Shown here piece by piece: positions 1 to 6,375 of a DNA stretch of 15,206 nucleotides. Location of the stretch: assembly GCA_023457935.1 (NCBI GenBank), contig JAEXBA010000081.1, positions 1 through 15,206 of the forward strand. Direction: 5' to 3'. The notes under the pieces are model-generated. The model did not search any database. It was not told the DNA's origin and saw nothing but the letters and a program-made list of their open reading frames with translations. How positions within the stretch are numbered: position 1 is the stretch's first letter; each line of letters begins with the position of its first letter. The position numbers were made by a program, and so were the translations under genes. This DNA is from Bacteroidota bacterium (lineage in GTDB: Bacteria; Bacteroidota; Bacteroidia; Flavobacteriales; Weeksellaceae).

Positions 1-360
1 CGAAAACAGATTTTCGAAAACCAATACGCTGAAGTTTTAATCGCTGAAGAAAACGGAATTCCGGTTGGGTTTGCGCTCTATTTTTTCAATTTTTCGACAT
101 TTCTTGGGAAACCCGGACTGTATCTCGAAGATCTTTTCATTGAAACTGAACACCGTGGCAAAGGTTACGGAAAAGCACTTTTGAGTGAACTCGCAAAAAT
201 TGCCAAAGAAAAAAAATGCGGCCGCATGGAATGGAGTGTCCTGGACTGGAATACACCTTCCATCGAATTTTATAAATCTTTAGGCGCAAAACCCATGGAT
301 GAATGGACGGTTTTTCGCTTAACTGAAAATGAAATTGCTAAATTAGCGGACTCCAATTAA
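1..360 (+). CDS. GNAT family N-acetyltransferase, 5' end missing
   Basis: The reading frame is open from base 1 to a TAA at 358-360 and gives 119 residues; the N-terminus lies outside the window. The fragment carries the acetyl-CoA-binding motif A of GNAT enzymes: a beta strand LYLEDLFI followed by H-R-G-K-G-Y-G (fragment residues 51-57), which binds the pyrophosphate. The downstream pattern MEWSVLDWN, then FYKSLGA and EW, resembles the spermidine/diamine (SSAT) and thialysine acetyltransferase branch, so a small amine is the likely acceptor. That substrate is inferred from the motif pattern only. The stop codon is 4 nt before the start of the ClC gene, so the two are probably co-transcribed, although no functional link is evident. 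Confidence 0.88.
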   Translation, partial: RKQIFENQYAEVLIAEENGIPVGFALYFFNFSTFLGKPGLYLEDLFIETEHRGKGYGKALLSELAKIAKEKKCGRMEWSVLDWNTPSIEFYKSLGAKPMDEWTVFRLTENEIAKLADSN

Positions 361-364
361 AAAA

Positions 365-1798
365 ATGCTGCAGACACTGTTCAGACTGTTCCGACGAAAA
401 GCCAAAAGGATATTCGACAATATTCAGAACGAACACCTGAAAAACAATATTCTTCAGGCCGTTCCCTTCTGGATCGGATCTTTCCTGACCGGTGTTGCAG
501 CCGTGATGTATGCAAAACTTTTCGAATGGGGCGAAGAACTGCTCCACTATATCCTGAAATGGAACGAATGGGCCATTTTTATTGTCGCGCCGGCTGGATT
601 TGTACTTTCGTGGTGGCTCGTAAAGAAATTTGCGCCGTACGCGAAAGGAAGCGGAATTCCGCAGGTTATGGCTGCTGTGGATTTGGCCAATCCGCGCGAC
701 CGTTTTAAACTGAAGTATCTGCTCAGCTATAAAATCCTGATCGTAAAAGTTGTTTCCAGTATTGTACTGGTTATTGGTGGCGGAGCCGTGGGCCGTGAAG
801 GCCCAACAATCCAGATCGCAGGTTCCATTTTCCGTTTTGTAAATCAGCTTCTGCCAAAATGGTATCCCAAAATTTCCATTAAAAACATGATTATGACCGG
901 CGCTGCCGCAGGTTTGTCCGCAGCTTTCAATACACCGATGGGAGGAATTGTGTTTGCAGTGGAAGAACTGGCAAAAATTCACCTGAATTATTTCAAGACT
1001 GCGCTGTTCACCGCGGTAATTATCGCCGGTTTAACTGCACAGTGGCTTGCCGGTTCATACTTGTACTTGGGCTATCCGCTTACCGCCGGAGTTACGCTGA
1101 AAGTTTTTCTTCCGGTTATTGCGGTTTCGTTAATCTGCGGAATATTAAGCAGTTATCTTTCTGTTGTCATGCTCCGCATCAACAAATGGAAATCCCGCTC
1201 GCTGAAAACCAATTCCCAGAATATTATTTTCCTTGTCGTTAGTGCACTCATACTGGCAACCCTGGCCTATTTTTTCAGCTGGGAAATTTTAGGTTCTGGA
1301 AAAGGAATTATGGACCGGGTTCTCTTCACGTCCGATAAGTCGGAAGCATGGTATGTTCCGCTTTTCAGAATGATTGGTCCGGCTTTGTCCTTTACCTCCG
1401 GCGGCGCAGGCGGAATTTTCGCTCCGGCATTGAGCGCTGGCGCAAGTTTCGGTGCTTTTTTCTCCGGAATTATGGAACTGAAACCCAACGAAACCAATGT
1501 CGTGATCCTTGCCGGAATGGTAGCTTTCCTTACAGGAATTACGAGAGCTCCGTTTACTTCAGCAATTCTGGTTCTGGAAATGACCGACCGTCATTCCTTA
1601 ATTTTCTATCTGATGCTGGCAGGAATGGCTTCTTCCTTAGTTTCAATGGTGAACAGCCGACACTCTCTTTACGACAGTCTGAAACATACTTATCTGGACG
1701 AACTTCATCAGAAAACCAAACGCCGCAAGATAAACCTGAAAGATCTTGGAAAGAAGAATGATGAAGGCGCGAGCGAAGCGAGCGTCAAAACAGAATAA
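365..1798 (+). CDS. ClC-type chloride channel/antiporter, no CBS domains
   Basis: This 477-residue polytopic inner-membrane protein of the ClC family moves chloride across the membrane. All the filter motifs are visible: GSGIP at 95-99 (central Ser 96), GREGP at 143-147 with the gating glutamate E145, GIFAP at 350-354, and Tyr 436 in SRHSLYDSL, matching the chloride-coordinating Tyr of helix R. A Glu pair at 200-201 (FAVEEL) matches the inner proton glutamate of the E. coli exchanger (E203 there). This points to 2Cl-/H+ antiport rather than a passive channel, an inference from known structure-function work. About 40 charged residues follow the last membrane helix, and there is no CBS pair, unlike many other ClC proteins. 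The ATG lies 4 nt after the upstream acetyltransferase stop. Confidence 0.95.
   Translation: MLQTLFRLFRRKAKRIFDNIQNEHLKNNILQAVPFWIGSFLTGVAAVMYAKLFEWGEELLHYILKWNEWAIFIVAPAGFVLSWWLVKKFAPYAKGSGIPQVMAAVDLANPRDRFKLKYLLSYKILIVKVVSSIVLVIGGGAVGREGPTIQIAGSIFRFVNQLLPKWYPKISIKNMIMTGAAAGLSAAFNTPMGGIVFAVEELAKIHLNYFKTALFTAVIIAGLTAQWLAGSYLYLGYPLTAGVTLKVFLPVIAVSLICGILSSYLSVVMLRINKWKSRSLKTNSQNIIFLVVSALILATLAYFFSWEILGSGKGIMDRVLFTSDKSEAWYVPLFRMIGPALSFTSGGAGGIFAPALSAGASFGAFFSGIMELKPNETNVVILAGMVAFLTGITRAPFTSAILVLEMTDRHSLIFYLMLAGMASSLVSMVNSRHSLYDSLKHTYLDELHQKTKRRKINLKDLGKKNDEGASEASVKTE
1769..1784 (+). repeat. GC-rich 7-nt direct repeat at the 3' end of the ClC gene
   Basis: The sequence GCGAGCG-AA-GCGAGCG stands out against AT-rich surroundings. 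It encodes the EASEAS part of the ClC C-terminal tail, beyond the last conserved helix. It may be a small inserted repeat tolerated in a free tail; this is inferred from composition only. Confidence 0.4.
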
Positions 1799-1871
1799 AG
1801 GCATTTCTTCACAAAAAAATCAACCTTGAAATTTGTTGTCGTTGCCATTACCTAAAATATTCACTGTTATA

Positions 1872-1902
1872 TTGTGTATATCAGAAAGTTTGACTACTTT
1901 TG
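1872..1902 (+). promoter_or_regulatory. Bacteroidota-type promoter of rpsF-rpsR-rplI
   Basis: A TTG at 1872-1874 (-33 element) is followed by a 20-nt spacer and TACTTTTG at 1895-1902, which fits the -7 consensus TAnnTTTG of Flavobacteria. Transcription would start a few bases downstream and leave a leader of roughly 25 nt before the rpsF ATG at 1934. The element spacing and the position before a highly expressed operon support it. Confidence 0.72.
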
Positions 1903-1933
1903 CACCTCGAAATAATTAACAATTTTATTTATT

Positions 1934-2275
1934 ATGAACAATTACGAAACTGTTTTCATTTTAACTCCCGTTCTATCTGACGCACAGGTGGAGGAAGCAG
2001 TGAAAAAATTTGAGGATCTTTTGAAAGGTCACAATTGCGAAATCGTTGCCAGAGAAAACTGGGGACTAAAAAAACTTGCTTACCCTATTCAGTTGAAAAA
2101 GAATGGGTTCTACACTTTGATCGAGTTCAAAGGTGAAGGAAATGTAGTGGCAGATCTTGAAACTGCTTACAAGCGTGACGAAAGAGTAATCCGTTACCTT
2201 ACTACAAAACTGGACAAACATGCAGTAGACTACGCTGTTACAAGAAGAGCGAAAAACAAAACTGCAAAAGCTTAA
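1934..2275 (+). CDS. rpsF: 30S ribosomal protein S6
   Basis: A 113-residue S6, of typical bacterial length. It binds the central domain of 16S rRNA as a heterodimer with S18. The hallmarks are NYETVFILTP at the N-terminus, the WGLKKLAYPI strand with the KNGFYTLIEF strand after it, and YKRDERVIRYLTTKLDK near the C-terminus. A basic tail (RRAKNKTAKA) closes the protein. The start ATG has an A/T-rich upstream region (tttattt) and no Shine-Dalgarno, as usual in Bacteroidota. It is the first gene of the operon with rpsR (27-nt gap) and rplI; the E. coli order has priB in between, which is absent here. Confidence 0.98.
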   Translation: MNNYETVFILTPVLSDAQVEEAVKKFEDLLKGHNCEIVARENWGLKKLAYPIQLKKNGFYTLIEFKGEGNVVADLETAYKRDERVIRYLTTKLDKHAVDYAVTRRAKNKTAKA

Positions 2276-2302
2276 TTTTTTAACCCTTAAAATTACAAGA
2301 CA

Positions 2303-2605
2303 ATGGCAATAGATGATATGGCAAAACAGGCTTCGGCCGGTGGAGAATCAGAAGTAAAATTCCTTACTCCGCTTGATATCAATACAAAATCTGAAAAGAA
2401 ATACTGTAGATTCAAAAAATACGGAATTAAGCATGTAGATTATAAAGATGCTGATTTCCTTCTTCAGTTCGTTAACGAGCAGGGAAAAATTCTTCCAAGA
2501 AGATACACCGGAACTTCTTTGAAATACCAGAGAAAAGTTTCTGCAGCAATCAAAAGAGCAAGACATTTGGCTTTGATGCCTTACGTAGCGGATCTTTTGA
2601 AATAG
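2303..2605 (+). CDS. rpsR: 30S ribosomal protein S18
   Basis: A 100-residue S18, the partner of S6 in the small-subunit platform. The diagnostic core is YCRFKKYGIKHVDYKD (34-49), then GKILPRRYTGTS (61-72) and AIKRARHLALMPYV (82-95). Only one cysteine is present (C35), so this is not the zinc-binding four-cysteine form. The first 20 or so residues are a variable extension, common in Flavobacteria. It ends in TAG and is followed by an unusually long gap of 179 nt with heptamer repeats before rplI. Confidence 0.98.
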   Translation: MAIDDMAKQASAGGESEVKFLTPLDINTKSEKKYCRFKKYGIKHVDYKDADFLLQFVNEQGKILPRRYTGTSLKYQRKVSAAIKRARHLALMPYVADLLK

Positions 2606-2612
2606 GATTTAC

Positions 2613-2640
2613 AGAATCAGGAGCCAAGAGCCGAGATTCT
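2613..2640 (+). repeat. Degenerate 7-nt repeats, left arm
   Basis: Four consecutive heptamers can be read: AGAATCA, GGAGCCA, AGAGCCG, AGATTCT. They correspond, with substitutions, to the reverse complement (AATCAAG register) of the array at 2733-2760, so the two form an imperfect inverted repeat enclosing about 90 nt. The left arm starts 7 nt after the rpsR stop. Confidence 0.5.
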
Positions 2641-2732
2641 GAATCTTCAAACTTAAAAATTTAAAAAAGCAATTTTGTTGCTGAATTATTATTCAAAATT
2701 CTAACGATTAGATAGAGACAAAGACTGAAAAT

Positions 2733-2760
2733 CTTGATTCTTGGTTCTTGATTCTTGATT
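2733..2760 (+). repeat. 7-nt tandem repeat (CTTGATT)4 before rplI
   Basis: Four tandem heptamers, CTTGATT, CTTGGTT, CTTGATT and CTTGATT, run without a break and end 24 nt before the rplI ATG. The array supplies the in-frame TTG at 2755 that could be mistaken for the rplI start. It pairs imperfectly with the left arm at 2613-2640. Confidence 0.8.
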
Positions 2761-2784
2761 CTAACTAAAAAACGGACAACAACA

Positions 2785-3306
2785 ATGGACATTATTCTAA
2801 AAAAAGACGTAGAAAACCTGGGACTTGAGTTCGATACAGTATCTGTAAAACCAGGTTACGCAAGAAATTTCCTTATTCCACAGGGGTATGCAGCGCTTGC
2901 AACTCCAAAAAACAGAGCAACTCTTGCAGCTACTTTGGAAGCAAGAAAAGAGGAAGAAGCTAAACTGATCGCTGATGCTAACGCAAAAGTTGACCAGCTG
3001 AAGAAAACTCCGCTTACCATCGCAACTAAAGTGGGTTCAGGTGATAAACTTTTCGGATCAATCAACAACGCAAACCTTTCTGAAGAATTGGCAAAGGCAG
3101 GTGTCGAGATCGACAGAAAATACATCAGAATTCCTGGTAACAACATCAAGAGAACCGGTAAATACACAGCGTTGGTTAGACTTCACAGAGATGTTGAGTA
3201 CAACTACGAGTTCGATATCATTTCTGATGCTCCAGCTGAGCCAGCTGCTCCAAAAGCTGCTCCAGCTCCTGCAAAAGCTGAGGAAACTCCGGGTGAAGAA
3301 GCTTAA
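2785..3306 (+). CDS. rplI: 50S ribosomal protein L9, start at the internal ATG
   Basis: L9 binds 23S rRNA near the L1 stalk and helps maintain reading-frame fidelity. From the ATG at 2785 the protein is 173 residues. The N-terminal RNA-binding domain shows MDIILKKDVENLG and VKPGYARNFLIPQG (21-34), then a long Ala/Glu/Lys helix (about 45-74) joins it to the C-terminal domain (about 76-147). A TTG 30 nt upstream is in frame but lies in a heptamer array and would add ten residues absent from the family, so the ATG is chosen. Residues 148-173 are an Ala/Pro/Glu tail beyond the usual end of L9 (149 residues in E. coli). It is the last gene of the operon, with a strong terminator 40 nt downstream. 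Confidence 0.97.
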   Translation: MDIILKKDVENLGLEFDTVSVKPGYARNFLIPQGYAALATPKNRATLAATLEARKEEEAKLIADANAKVDQLKKTPLTIATKVGSGDKLFGSINNANLSEELAKAGVEIDRKYIRIPGNNIKRTGKYTALVRLHRDVEYNYEFDIISDAPAEPAAPKAAPAPAKAEETPGEEA

Positions 3307-3313
3307 GAATTTC

Positions 3314-3334
3314 ACGCTGAGGCTCTCGAAGCGT
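3314..3334 (+). repeat. Imperfect palindrome just after rplI
   Basis: ACGCT at 3314-3318 and AGCGT at 3330-3334 flank GAGGCTCTCGA. The core CGCTGAG...TCGAAGCG resembles the GC-rich interspersed palindromes often seen near gene ends in Bacteroidota; that resemblance is from memory, not from a search. It begins 7 nt after the rplI stop and precedes the terminator hairpin. Confidence 0.45.
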
Positions 3335-3345
3335 CATAAAAACAG

Positions 3346-3375
3346 AAAAGGTTGTCAATTATTGACAACCTTTTT
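3346..3375 (+). terminator. Rho-independent terminator of the rpsF-rpsR-rplI operon
   Basis: A 14-bp perfect inverted repeat (3346-3359 with 3361-3374, core AGGTTGTCAA / TTGACAACCT) is followed by a T run at 3371-3375. The A run on its left side gives a T run on the opposite strand, so it may also end transcripts of the convergent dehydrogenase gene. Confidence 0.9.
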
Positions 3376-3415
3376 CTTTCAGCAAATTTAGAGTTCTATA
3401 AAAAATTCCCTCAAT

Positions 3416-3443
3416 CGTAATCCGTAATTTCTAATTCGTAATT
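3416..3443 (+). repeat. 7-nt tandem repeat (CGTAATT)4
   Basis: Four consecutive heptamers, CGTAATC, CGTAATT, TCTAATT and CGTAATT, lie between the rplI terminator and the 3' end of the dehydrogenase gene. A weaker copy (CCTCAAT, 3409-3415) precedes them. The 7-nt period matches the array before rplI, but the unit differs. Confidence 0.7.
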
Positions 3444-3450
3444 AAAAAAC

Positions 3451-4257
3451 TCAACTCCTACCCTTAAACTCCTTCATCGTATCATAAATTCCGAAAACAT
3501 TCCGCATCACCCAGTCGAAAGCCGGAAGCGGTAAAATCCCCTGAGAAAGACGGATAAACCAGTATGGTAGTGGCATCGCCAGCATTTTGGTTCCGTTTTC
3601 AATGGCTTTAATGATTCTTTCTGACGTTTTTTCAGGTTCAAGAATCGGCAGAAGTTTCGATTTTACGCCGTCAAACATTCCGGTATTGATGTAAAAGGGC
3701 ATAATGGTCGTTACTGAGACATTCTTTTTCAGCTGTTCCATCTCAAGGCGCAGACTGTCGCTCCAGCCCGTCGCTGCCCATTTCGAAGCCGCATAAACAG
3801 ACATTTTCGGATTTGAAATCAGTCCGGCCGATGAAGCAATGGTACATACTGCTCCGCTGTTCTTAGCCATCATTCCCGGAAGAAATTCAAGTGTCAGATG
3901 CATTGGTGCGTTGGAGTTAATCAGCATGGATTTGGTAATATTGTCATGCGTATGTTCATGGAAATATTTTCCGGTAACAACTCCTGCATTATTAATCAGA
4001 ATATCAACAGTTCCGGCTTCATTTTTTATTTTTTCTGAAACAGATCTAATCTGCTCCACATCTGAAATATCACACTGATAAGCGAAAATCTGCTTTCCAA
4101 ATCCTGAAAATTCATTTTTAGTCTGAGTTAAACCGTCCTGATTAATATCCAGAATAATCAGTTTTAAAACTCCCCTTTCGAGCGATTTTCTTGCCATAAT
4201 TTTTCCGATTCCGGAGCAGCCACCGGTAATCAGAATCGTTTTTCCGCTGAAATTCAT
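3451..4257 (-). CDS. Short-chain dehydrogenase/reductase (SDR)
   Basis: A 268-residue classical SDR oxidoreductase. The Rossmann motif TGGCSGIG is at 11-18, with Asp 37 at the end of strand 2, which favours NAD(H) over NADP(H). CDIS (61-64) and NNAG (89-92) follow. The catalytic residues are Asn 114, Ser 142 or 143, Tyr 155 and Lys 159 (YAASK). The C-terminal part (about 225-255, PLPYWFIRLSQGILPLP) is hydrophobic and could touch the membrane, as in SDRs acting on lipids or retinoids. The substrate cannot be told from sequence. The gene diverges from the aldehyde dehydrogenase with 39 nt between starts; an alcohol/aldehyde pathway shared by the two is a plausible inference. Its 3' end faces the rplI terminator. 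Confidence 0.93.
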   Translation of the reverse strand: MNFSGKTILITGGCSGIGKIMARKSLERGVLKLIILDINQDGLTQTKNEFSGFGKQIFAYQCDISDVEQIRSVSEKIKNEAGTVDILINNAGVVTGKYFHEHTHDNITKSMLINSNAPMHLTLEFLPGMMAKNSGAVCTIASSAGLISNPKMSVYAASKWAATGWSDSLRLEMEQLKKNVSVTTIMPFYINTGMFDGVKSKLLPILEPEKTSERIIKAIENGTKMLAMPLPYWFIRLSQGILPLPAFDWVMRNVFGIYDTMKEFKGRS

Positions 4258-4266
4258 ACCAAATAC

Positions 4267-4285
4267 TATTTTTGGGTTAAATTTG
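4267..4285 (+). promoter_or_regulatory. Possible -7 elements for the aldehyde dehydrogenase
   Basis: Two overlapping-range matches to TAnnTTTG lie in the short divergent gap: TATTTTTG at 4267-4274 and TAAATTTG at 4278-4285. Neither has a TTG at the expected 17-23 nt upstream, so this is only half a promoter. The position 12-23 nt before the ATG at 4297 fits. Confidence 0.3.
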
Positions 4286-4296
4286 TTTCAATATAA

Positions 4297-5667
4297 ATGT
4301 ACAAAATGAATTTCGACCAGATATTAAACTCCCAAAAAGAATTCTATCTTACGCATAAGACCAAAGATCTCGGCTTCAGGAAAGCAATGCTGAAAAAGCT
4401 GAAGGAAGTGATTGAAAAGAACTCAAACCTGCTGTATGAAGCGATCGACAAAGACTTTGGAAAGTCAAAGTTCGATACTTTTACGACAGAAATTTCCTTT
4501 GTCCTGAAGGATATTGATTACTATACAAAAAACCTTTCCCGACTTGCCTCTCCGAAGAAAGTCCGCACCAACCTTGTTAATCAGATTGCAACCAGCCGTA
4601 TCTATCCCGATCCGCTCGGAAACACACTTGTAATCGGCGCTTGGAATTATCCTTTCCAGCTTTCGCTTTCACCGATGATTGCAGCAATGGCGGCCGGAAA
4701 TACCGTAATTCTCAAACCCAGCGAAGTGGCCGCTCACTCCATGAAAGCAATGGCAAAAATCATCAACGAAAATTTTCCTGAAGAATACCTTTATGTTGTT
4801 GAAGGCGGTGTGGATGAAATCACCGAAATCCTCAAGCTGCGGTTTGATAAAATATTTTTCACCGGAAGCTCGCGTGTTGGACAGATTGTATATGAAGCGG
4901 CCGCAAAACATCTAACACCTGTAACACTGGAACTGGGCGGAAAATCTCCTGCAATCGTAACCGCTTCGGCCAATTTCGAAGTGGCAGCCAAGCGCATTGT
5001 TTGGGGAAAATTCATCAACGGCGGACAAACCTGTGTTGCACCGGATTATATTTTGGTAGATGAAAAAGTAAAAGATCAGTTCCTGGAATATCTGAGAAAA
5101 TTCATCAAGGAATTTAACTACGAGCCGGAAAGTCAGCATTTTACACGCATCATCAATGAGAAAAATTTCAACCGTCTGTCCAAGCTTATCGATCCCGAAA
5201 AAGTGTATTACGGCGGAAAAACTGATGCGGATAAACTCTACATTGAACCAACGGTTTTGGATAATGTAAGCTGGGACGATCCGGTGATGCAGGAAGAAAT
5301 TTTCGGTCCGGTTTTACCGGTATTAACCTATCAGTATTTCCGTGAAGCAATTCTGGAGATTCTGAAAAACGAAAAACCGCTTGCGGCCTATCTTTTTACA
5401 AAAGAAAGTGATGAGAAAGCACTTTTCACTTCTCACATTTCTTTTGGCGGCGGCTGTATCAACGATGTAGTTATGCATCTCAGCAACGATTATCTGCCTT
5501 TTGGCGGCGTAGGAAATTCCGGAATGGGAAATTATCACGGAAAATACGGTTTCGAAGCATTTTCGCACAAAAAAGCGGTGATGGACCGTGCAACGTGGGG
5601 CGAGCCCAACTTCAAATATCCGCCCTATTCTGAAGACAAACTCAAGTGGATCAAAAGGGTTTTATAA
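4297..5667 (+). CDS. NAD(P)-dependent aldehyde dehydrogenase, class 3-like
   Basis: A 456-residue cytosolic aldehyde dehydrogenase that oxidises aldehydes to acids. The short length and the PLGNTLVIGAWNYPFQLSLSP pattern place it with the ALDH3/coniferyl and fatty aldehyde branch. Visible active-site residues are Asn 117 (WNYPF), the coenzyme-site FFTGSSRVG at 187-195, the general base Glu 212 (LELGGKSP), the nucleophile Cys 246 (GGQTCVAPD), and EEIFGPVLPV at 333-342. There is no C-terminal membrane anchor, unlike mammalian ALDH3A2. The in-frame ATG at 4306 (MNFDQIL) is an equally good start; I keep the longer form. It diverges from the SDR gene and ends in tandem stops TAA-TAG just before a hairpin. 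The substrate is not determined. Confidence 0.95.
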   Translation: MYKMNFDQILNSQKEFYLTHKTKDLGFRKAMLKKLKEVIEKNSNLLYEAIDKDFGKSKFDTFTTEISFVLKDIDYYTKNLSRLASPKKVRTNLVNQIATSRIYPDPLGNTLVIGAWNYPFQLSLSPMIAAMAAGNTVILKPSEVAAHSMKAMAKIINENFPEEYLYVVEGGVDEITEILKLRFDKIFFTGSSRVGQIVYEAAAKHLTPVTLELGGKSPAIVTASANFEVAAKRIVWGKFINGGQTCVAPDYILVDEKVKDQFLEYLRKFIKEFNYEPESQHFTRIINEKNFNRLSKLIDPEKVYYGGKTDADKLYIEPTVLDNVSWDDPVMQEEIFGPVLPVLTYQYFREAILEILKNEKPLAAYLFTKESDEKALFTSHISFGGGCINDVVMHLSNDYLPFGGVGNSGMGNYHGKYGFEAFSHKKAVMDRATWGEPNFKYPPYSEDKLKWIKRVL

Positions 5668-5671
5668 TAGA

Positions 5672-5707
5672 AAATGCCGCTTCATAATCTGAAGCGGCAT
5701 TTATTTT
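5672..5707 (+). terminator. Bidirectional terminator between convergent genes
   Basis: A 13-bp perfect stem (5672-5684 with 5690-5702, core ATGCCGCTTCA / TGAAGCGGCAT) with loop TAATC is followed by a T-rich run. It lies between the aldehyde dehydrogenase (+) and the thioredoxin-fold lipoprotein (-). On the - strand the T run is weaker but still present. Confidence 0.9.
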
Positions 5708-5721
5708 TTTCATTTTCGGGG

Positions 5722-6291
5722 TTAATTTTTCGCTGTCCATTTATTCAGGAAATCCTGAACTTTTTCAACGCTGTATCCTTTTCCTTCTTCAAGCTGTCCG
5801 GTTTCCTGCGTGTGAATCAGTTTTCCGTCAGAGTTTAAGACCAGAAGCACCGGATAGCCGTATTTTTCACCTGGATTGCCATATGAAGCAAAAACTTTCT
5901 CATTTTTATTTTCCGGAGACCAGTTCAGGTGATAATAAAGATAGTTTTTATCAACATTTTCTTTCAGTTCCGGCGTCGTCTGCACAAATTGGTTAAATCT
6001 TAAACACCAGATACACCAGTTTCCACCCGCCTGAAGAATAACGTTTTTATTCTCTGCCTTTGCCTGCTTTACCAGTTCAGCAATTTTTTCCTCTGCATTT
6101 TCTTCAGGATGATAAGGTTTCGGAAGCTTTGCTTTTTCAGCTTCAGCGGCTTTTTTCTTCTCTGCGGCGATTGCAGCGCTGTCTTTCTCCGTTACGCTTT
6201 TTGTTTGTGAAGTGGACTGATCAGTTTTTTGGGAACATGCCGTGCCAATTAAAAGCAAACTGAACGAAAGAGAAAGAATAAGTTTCTTCAT
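5722..6291 (-). CDS. Thioredoxin-fold lipoprotein with WCxWC motif
   Basis: 189 residues. An N-terminal signal peptide (MKKLILSLSFSLLLIGTAC) ends in a lipobox with lipidated Cys 19, so the protein is exported and membrane-anchored. The residues after it (SQKTDQ) resemble the Bacteroidota lipoprotein export signal, which could send it to the cell surface. A linker rich in Ala, Glu and Lys (about 33-56) leads to a thioredoxin-like domain. That domain has the redox pair Cys 93/Cys 96 in GGNWCIWCLRF and the cis-proline Pro 147 (YGYPVLLV). The fold resembles the thioredoxin_7/DUF255-like group rather than TlpA. Disulfide reduction or redox maintenance in the envelope is likely; the partner is unknown. 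It converges on the aldehyde dehydrogenase. Confidence 0.9.
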   Translation of the reverse strand: MKKLILSLSFSLLLIGTACSQKTDQSTSQTKSVTEKDSAAIAAEKKKAAEAEKAKLPKPYHPEENAEEKIAELVKQAKAENKNVILQAGGNWCIWCLRFNQFVQTTPELKENVDKNYLYYHLNWSPENKNEKVFASYGNPGEKYGYPVLLVLNSDGKLIHTQETGQLEEGKGYSVEKVQDFLNKWTAKN

Positions 6292-6357
6292 AATAAATTT
6301 TTAGATTTTAGTAGTATAATTCAGAAGAGCCCGAAGCAGGATTTCCTTTATTATCCT

Positions 6358-6365
6358 TAAATTTG
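6358..6365 (+). promoter_or_regulatory. Possible -7 element for the acyltransferase pair
   Basis: TAAATTTG matches TAnnTTTG and is followed by CA, but no TTG lies 17-23 nt upstream. It ends only 10 nt before the ATG, which would give an almost leaderless transcript. Confidence 0.3.
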
Positions 6366-6375
6366 CAGCCAATTT

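Noticed and set aside
338..982. Long open frames antisense to the ClC, kinase and other genes
   Set aside because: They lie opposite strongly conserved coding sequence and their translations show no recognisable domain; they are frame shadows.
1903..1933. S6:S18-binding leader RNA before rpsF
   Set aside because: The leader is about 25-30 nt, A/T-rich, and shows no stem with the expected CCG-containing bulge.
2668..2682. Hairpin AGCAA-TTTTG-TTGCT as terminator between rpsR and rplI
   Set aside because: The stem is only 5 bp and AT-rich, and no T run follows.
2755..2784. TTG start for rplI that would add ten residues
   Set aside because: It lies in the heptamer array, and the L9 family begins at the ATG at 2785 (MDIILKKDVENLG).
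2733..3443. Heptamer arrays as a CRISPR array
   Set aside because: The units are 7 nt and contiguous, with no spacers and no cas gene nearby.
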